Of a DNA stretch of 16,323 nt, positions 14,036 to 16,323 are shown piece by piece. Location: positions 1 through 16,323 of the forward strand of contig JAASSH010000004.1 of the NCBI GenBank assembly GCA_021767985.1, in the 5' to 3' direction. Made by a program: the position numbers and the translations under genes. The DNA comes from Gammaproteobacteria bacterium (GTDB lineage Bacteria; Pseudomonadota; Gammaproteobacteria; GCA-001735895). Below the pieces are notes generated by a model, which was given only the letters and a program-made list of their open reading frames with translations, searched no databases and had not been told where the DNA came from. Position 1 is the stretch's first letter. The number at the start of each line of letters is the position of its first letter.

Positions 14036-15009
14036 AGATACTCATCGGTGATGACAGTTTGACCCAGCGCGTCATGCTCGAAGCGATCGTCAAACAATGG
14101 GGTTTCGAGGTCGTGCTCGCCGAAGACGGCCAACAGGCATGGGACATTTTATCCGGCCCTGATGCGCCGCGACTGGTGTTGCTGGACTGGGAGATGCCCG
14201 GGCTCGATGGCCTCGAGGTTTGCCGACGGGTGCGCGCGCGGGAAGACCAGGACCCCCCGTACATTCTGCTGCTGACCGCTCGCCGCGAGACCGCCGATAT
14301 CGTCACCGGGCTCGATGCCGGTGCCAACGATTATATTGCGAAACCGTTCGATAATACCGAACTGCACGCCCGCCTGCGAGTGGGTGCGCGAATGCTGGAT
14401 TTGCAACGCGAATTGATCAGCGCCAGGGAGGCACTGGAATACCAGGCCCACCATGATGCGCTAACCGGGTTGTTGAACCGGGGCGCGGTGATGCAGGCGA
14501 TGGCGCAGGAAATGGAGCGGGTTAAGCGCGACGGCCAGGCGCTGCAAATCGGCCTGATCGATGTCGATCATTTCAAACAGATCAACGATACTCATGGCCA
14601 TCCCGCGGGCGATGCGGTGCTGCAGGAAATGGCACGCCGAATCGAGGCGATCCTGCGACCTTACGACCGGGTGGGACGTTACGGCGGCGAGGAGTTCCTG
14701 GTGCTGGTAAGCGGTGAGATCGCCGATGCCCAGACCCTTTGTGAACGCCTGCGAAGCGAGATCGCTGACCAGCCGTTCGTCGAGGGCCAGGTAGCGCTTC
14801 GAGTCACGGTCAGCGGCGGATTCGTGCCCTTCACGTCGCGGGACACACGCGGCGCAAACGAGTTGCTCGCCAGCGCAGACAAACTGCTGTACGAAGCCAA
14901 GGAAGCCGGGCGAAATCGAATACTGTTCGACCAGACCAACGGTACCGGGGATTCACAATCGAATACCGAGACTCCTGGAGCGCGCTCAAAGCAAAGAACC
15001 GCAGGGTAG
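14032..15009 (+). CDS. Response regulator diguanylate cyclase (REC-GGDEF)
   Basis: The 325-residue product has an N-terminal receiver (1-120) with the acidic pair in GDDS, phospho-acceptor Asp52 (LVLLDWEMPGLDG), the conserved Thr in LLLTARR and Lys in AKPFD. A short helix (LISAREALEYQAHHD) joins the GGDEF domain, which starts DALTGLLNRGA and has the catalytic signature GGEEF at 218-222. An RxxD inhibitory site (RPYD) lies five residues before it, so feedback by cyclic-di-GMP is expected. The enzyme makes cyclic-di-GMP from two GTP, normally when phosphorylation drives dimerisation. The last 25 residues are a polar, probably disordered tail. The ATG overlaps the kinase stop (ATGA), so synthesis is coupled, and phosphate from the kinase HPt domain is the natural input to Asp52. 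The architecture is that of PleD- or WspR-type proteins with one receiver. Confidence 0.95.
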   Translation: MKILIGDDSLTQRVMLEAIVKQWGFEVVLAEDGQQAWDILSGPDAPRLVLLDWEMPGLDGLEVCRRVRAREDQDPPYILLLTARRETADIVTGLDAGANDYIAKPFDNTELHARLRVGARMLDLQRELISAREALEYQAHHDALTGLLNRGAVMQAMAQEMERVKRDGQALQIGLIDVDHFKQINDTHGHPAGDAVLQEMARRIEAILRPYDRVGRYGGEEFLVLVSGEIADAQTLCERLRSEIADQPFVEGQVALRVTVSGGFVPFTSRDTRGANELLASADKLLYEAKEAGRNRILFDQTNGTGDSQSNTETPGARSKQRTAG

Positions 15010-15068
15010 GATTTTCGCTTCTGTGGACTAAATCGACACCGAATCAGGTGATATTGCTCACCGCTATC

Positions 15069-15089
15069 CCGGCATCGCGGTAATGCCGG
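15069..15089 (+). repeat. Small hairpin downstream of the signalling operon
   Basis: CCGGCAT and ATGCCGG pair across a 7-base loop, 59 bases after the diguanylate cyclase stop. There is no T-run, so termination here is uncertain. Confidence 0.3.
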
Positions 15090-15106
15090 CGTTCGAATCT
15101 GCCAGC

Positions 15107-15135
15107 TTGTTCCCCTGATACACCCACGCTACTAT
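15107..15135 (+). promoter_or_regulatory. Candidate promoter for the cyclase gene
   Basis: TTGTTC (15107-15112), a 17-base spacer and TACTAT (15130-15135). Matches are three and four of six, with ideal spacing, and the predicted start of transcription is about 30 bases before the GTG at 15173. It implies the cyclase is expressed separately from the light-sensing operon. Confidence 0.35.
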
Positions 15136-15172
15136 CGGCGCCTACTCACAGGTAAAGCCAGAATAAGGAATC

Positions 15173-16323
15173 GTGACCGGGGAAAATTCCACCAAACTCG
15201 CGGTGCTGCTGCACGCCGACGTGATCGGTTCGACCGCGCTGGTCCAGCTCGACGAGACGCTGGCGCACGCGCGCTTCCAGGACGTGTTTCGTCGTTTCTC
15301 CGAGACCATCGCCGGTCATGGCGGCACTACCCACGAAATTCGGGGCGACGCGTTGGTTGCCGAGTTTTCGAGAGCATCGGATGCGCTCGCCGCGGCGGTG
15401 ACTTTCCAGGCCGCTAATGGCGAATACATCGATGGCCTGAGTGACGAAATCCGCCCGCAATTGCGCATTGGCGTCGCCATGGGTGAGGTCGTGATCGCGG
15501 ACGGTACGGTAACCGGCGGAGGGATCGTGCTGGCGCAGCGACTGGAACAGCTGGCGCCGCCAGGCGGGATCTGTATCCAGGGAGCGGCTTTCGAAACCCT
15601 GCCGAAACGCCTGCCGTACGAATACGAAAACCTCGGGGAGCAGCAGTTAAAAGGATTCGACGAACCGGTCCGGGTTTACTCGGTCAGGGCCAGGGGCGAA
15701 GCCGGCGGTAGCGCCAGCGCTACTAACGATGTGCCGGCGCCGCGCGAACTCGAATTGCCATCGAAGCCGTCGATCGCAGTGTTACCGTTCAACAACATGA
15801 GCAACGACAGCGAGCAGGAATTCTTCGCCGACGGCATCAGCGAGGACATCATTACCGAGCTGTCGAAATTCCGCACGTTTTTCGTGATCGCCCGAAATTC
15901 CTCGTTTGCATTCAAAAACGAATCCCTGAACGTGAGGGACGTCGGTCTAAGGCTCGGCGTGCGCTACGTGGTCGAGGGTAGCGTGCGGCGCGCGGGCAAC
16001 CGCGTTCGAATCACCGCGCAGCTGATCGATGCGATTGACGATAAACACATCTGGGCCGAGCGCTACGATCGCGAACTCGAAGACATTTTTGCCGTGCAGG
16101 ACGACGTCACGCAGGCGATCGTTACCGCGATCGAGCCGCAGCTGAGCACCAGCGAACAGCAGCGTGCGCGGCGCAAACCCACCGAAAATCTTGATGCCTG
16201 GGAGTGTTACCAGCGCGGGCTCTGGTACATGTTTGGCTATAGCCAGACCGACCAGGCGCTGCATTATTTCAATCGCGCGATCGAGCTGGATCCGCAGTTC
16301 GGTTCCGCCTATGCGGGCCTGGC
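15173..16323 (+). CDS. Class III nucleotide cyclase domain fused to a TolB-like domain and TPRs, 3' end outside the window
   Basis: The frame opens at GTG (15173; AAGGA three bases upstream) and runs 383 codons to the edge. Residues 9-170 form a class III cyclase homology domain: HADVIGST with metal-binding Asp16, IRGDALVAEF with Asp59, and GIVLAQRLEQLA with the catalytic Arg. Three positions differ from standard adenylate cyclases: Glu55 where adenine-selecting Lys is usual, Thr where the paired Asp is usual, and Val in place of the transition-state Asn. Residues about 200-325 (PSIAVLPFNNMSNDSEQEFF to HIWAERYDREL) are a TolB-N/FlgO-like domain, and from about 345 (AWECYQRGLWYMFGYS, then ALHYFNRAIELDPQFGSAYAG) a TPR array begins. 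The architecture is common among proteobacterial cyclase-like regulators. Whether it makes cAMP, cGMP or nothing is open. A fragment of a close paralogue lies at 6698-6826. Confidence 0.92.
   Translation, partial: MTGENSTKLAVLLHADVIGSTALVQLDETLAHARFQDVFRRFSETIAGHGGTTHEIRGDALVAEFSRASDALAAAVTFQAANGEYIDGLSDEIRPQLRIGVAMGEVVIADGTVTGGGIVLAQRLEQLAPPGGICIQGAAFETLPKRLPYEYENLGEQQLKGFDEPVRVYSVRARGEAGGSASATNDVPAPRELELPSKPSIAVLPFNNMSNDSEQEFFADGISEDIITELSKFRTFFVIARNSSFAFKNESLNVRDVGLRLGVRYVVEGSVRRAGNRVRITAQLIDAIDDKHIWAERYDRELEDIFAVQDDVTQAIVTAIEPQLSTSEQQRARRKPTENLDAWECYQRGLWYMFGYSQTDQALHYFNRAIELDPQFGSAYAGL

Overview
The window is a GC-rich, densely coded stretch of a chromosome. The gene content suggests a gammaproteobacterium, probably free-living or marine: a YiaW/YiaV-type inner-membrane pair, a class III cyclase with a TolB-like domain, a long hybrid histidine kinase with a diguanylate cyclase partner, and an extragenic palindrome. 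The taxonomic call is inference from gene types; no rRNA or other marker gene is present. I see no tRNA, rRNA, insertion sequence or CRISPR array, and no gap between genes exceeds about 220 bases.

Layout. Bases 1-1464 (minus strand) hold a gamma-glutamyltransferase-family gene cut by the left edge. It diverges from a plus-strand gene (1656-3473) for a large protein with a zeta-toxin-like P-loop kinase domain. A small lipoprotein gene follows (3586-4044). It converges, across a hairpin, on a minus-strand pair: a DUF3302 (YiaW-like) gene and a strikingly short YiaV-like gene. Two more minus-strand genes encode secreted proteins: one with eight cysteines (5342-6076) and one resembling the intradiol dioxygenase fold (6199-6705). 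The second is immediately preceded by a 42-codon ORF (6698-6826) that is recognisably the first part of a cyclase domain like the one at the right edge of the window. A sulfotransferase-like gene (6995-7612) follows on the plus strand.

Bases 7766-9325 form a small operon with a good promoter: a ribbon-helix-helix DNA-binding protein overlapping a Ser/Thr protein kinase. A long perfect inverted repeat follows.

The centre of interest is 9547-15009, three tightly packed plus-strand genes: a periplasmic substrate-binding protein with no transporter genes beside it, a 1081-residue hybrid histidine kinase, and a REC-GGDEF diguanylate cyclase that overlaps the kinase stop codon. The kinase has a periplasmic sensor region, and its cytoplasmic PAS domain carries the complete flavin-binding signature of a LOV blue-light photoreceptor. 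HisKA, HATPase, two receiver domains and an HPt domain follow. The simplest reading is a signalling unit in which a periplasmic ligand (through the binding protein) and blue light (through LOV) control a phosphorelay that sets cyclic-di-GMP production. The right edge holds the first 383 codons of a class III cyclase/TolB-like/TPR protein.
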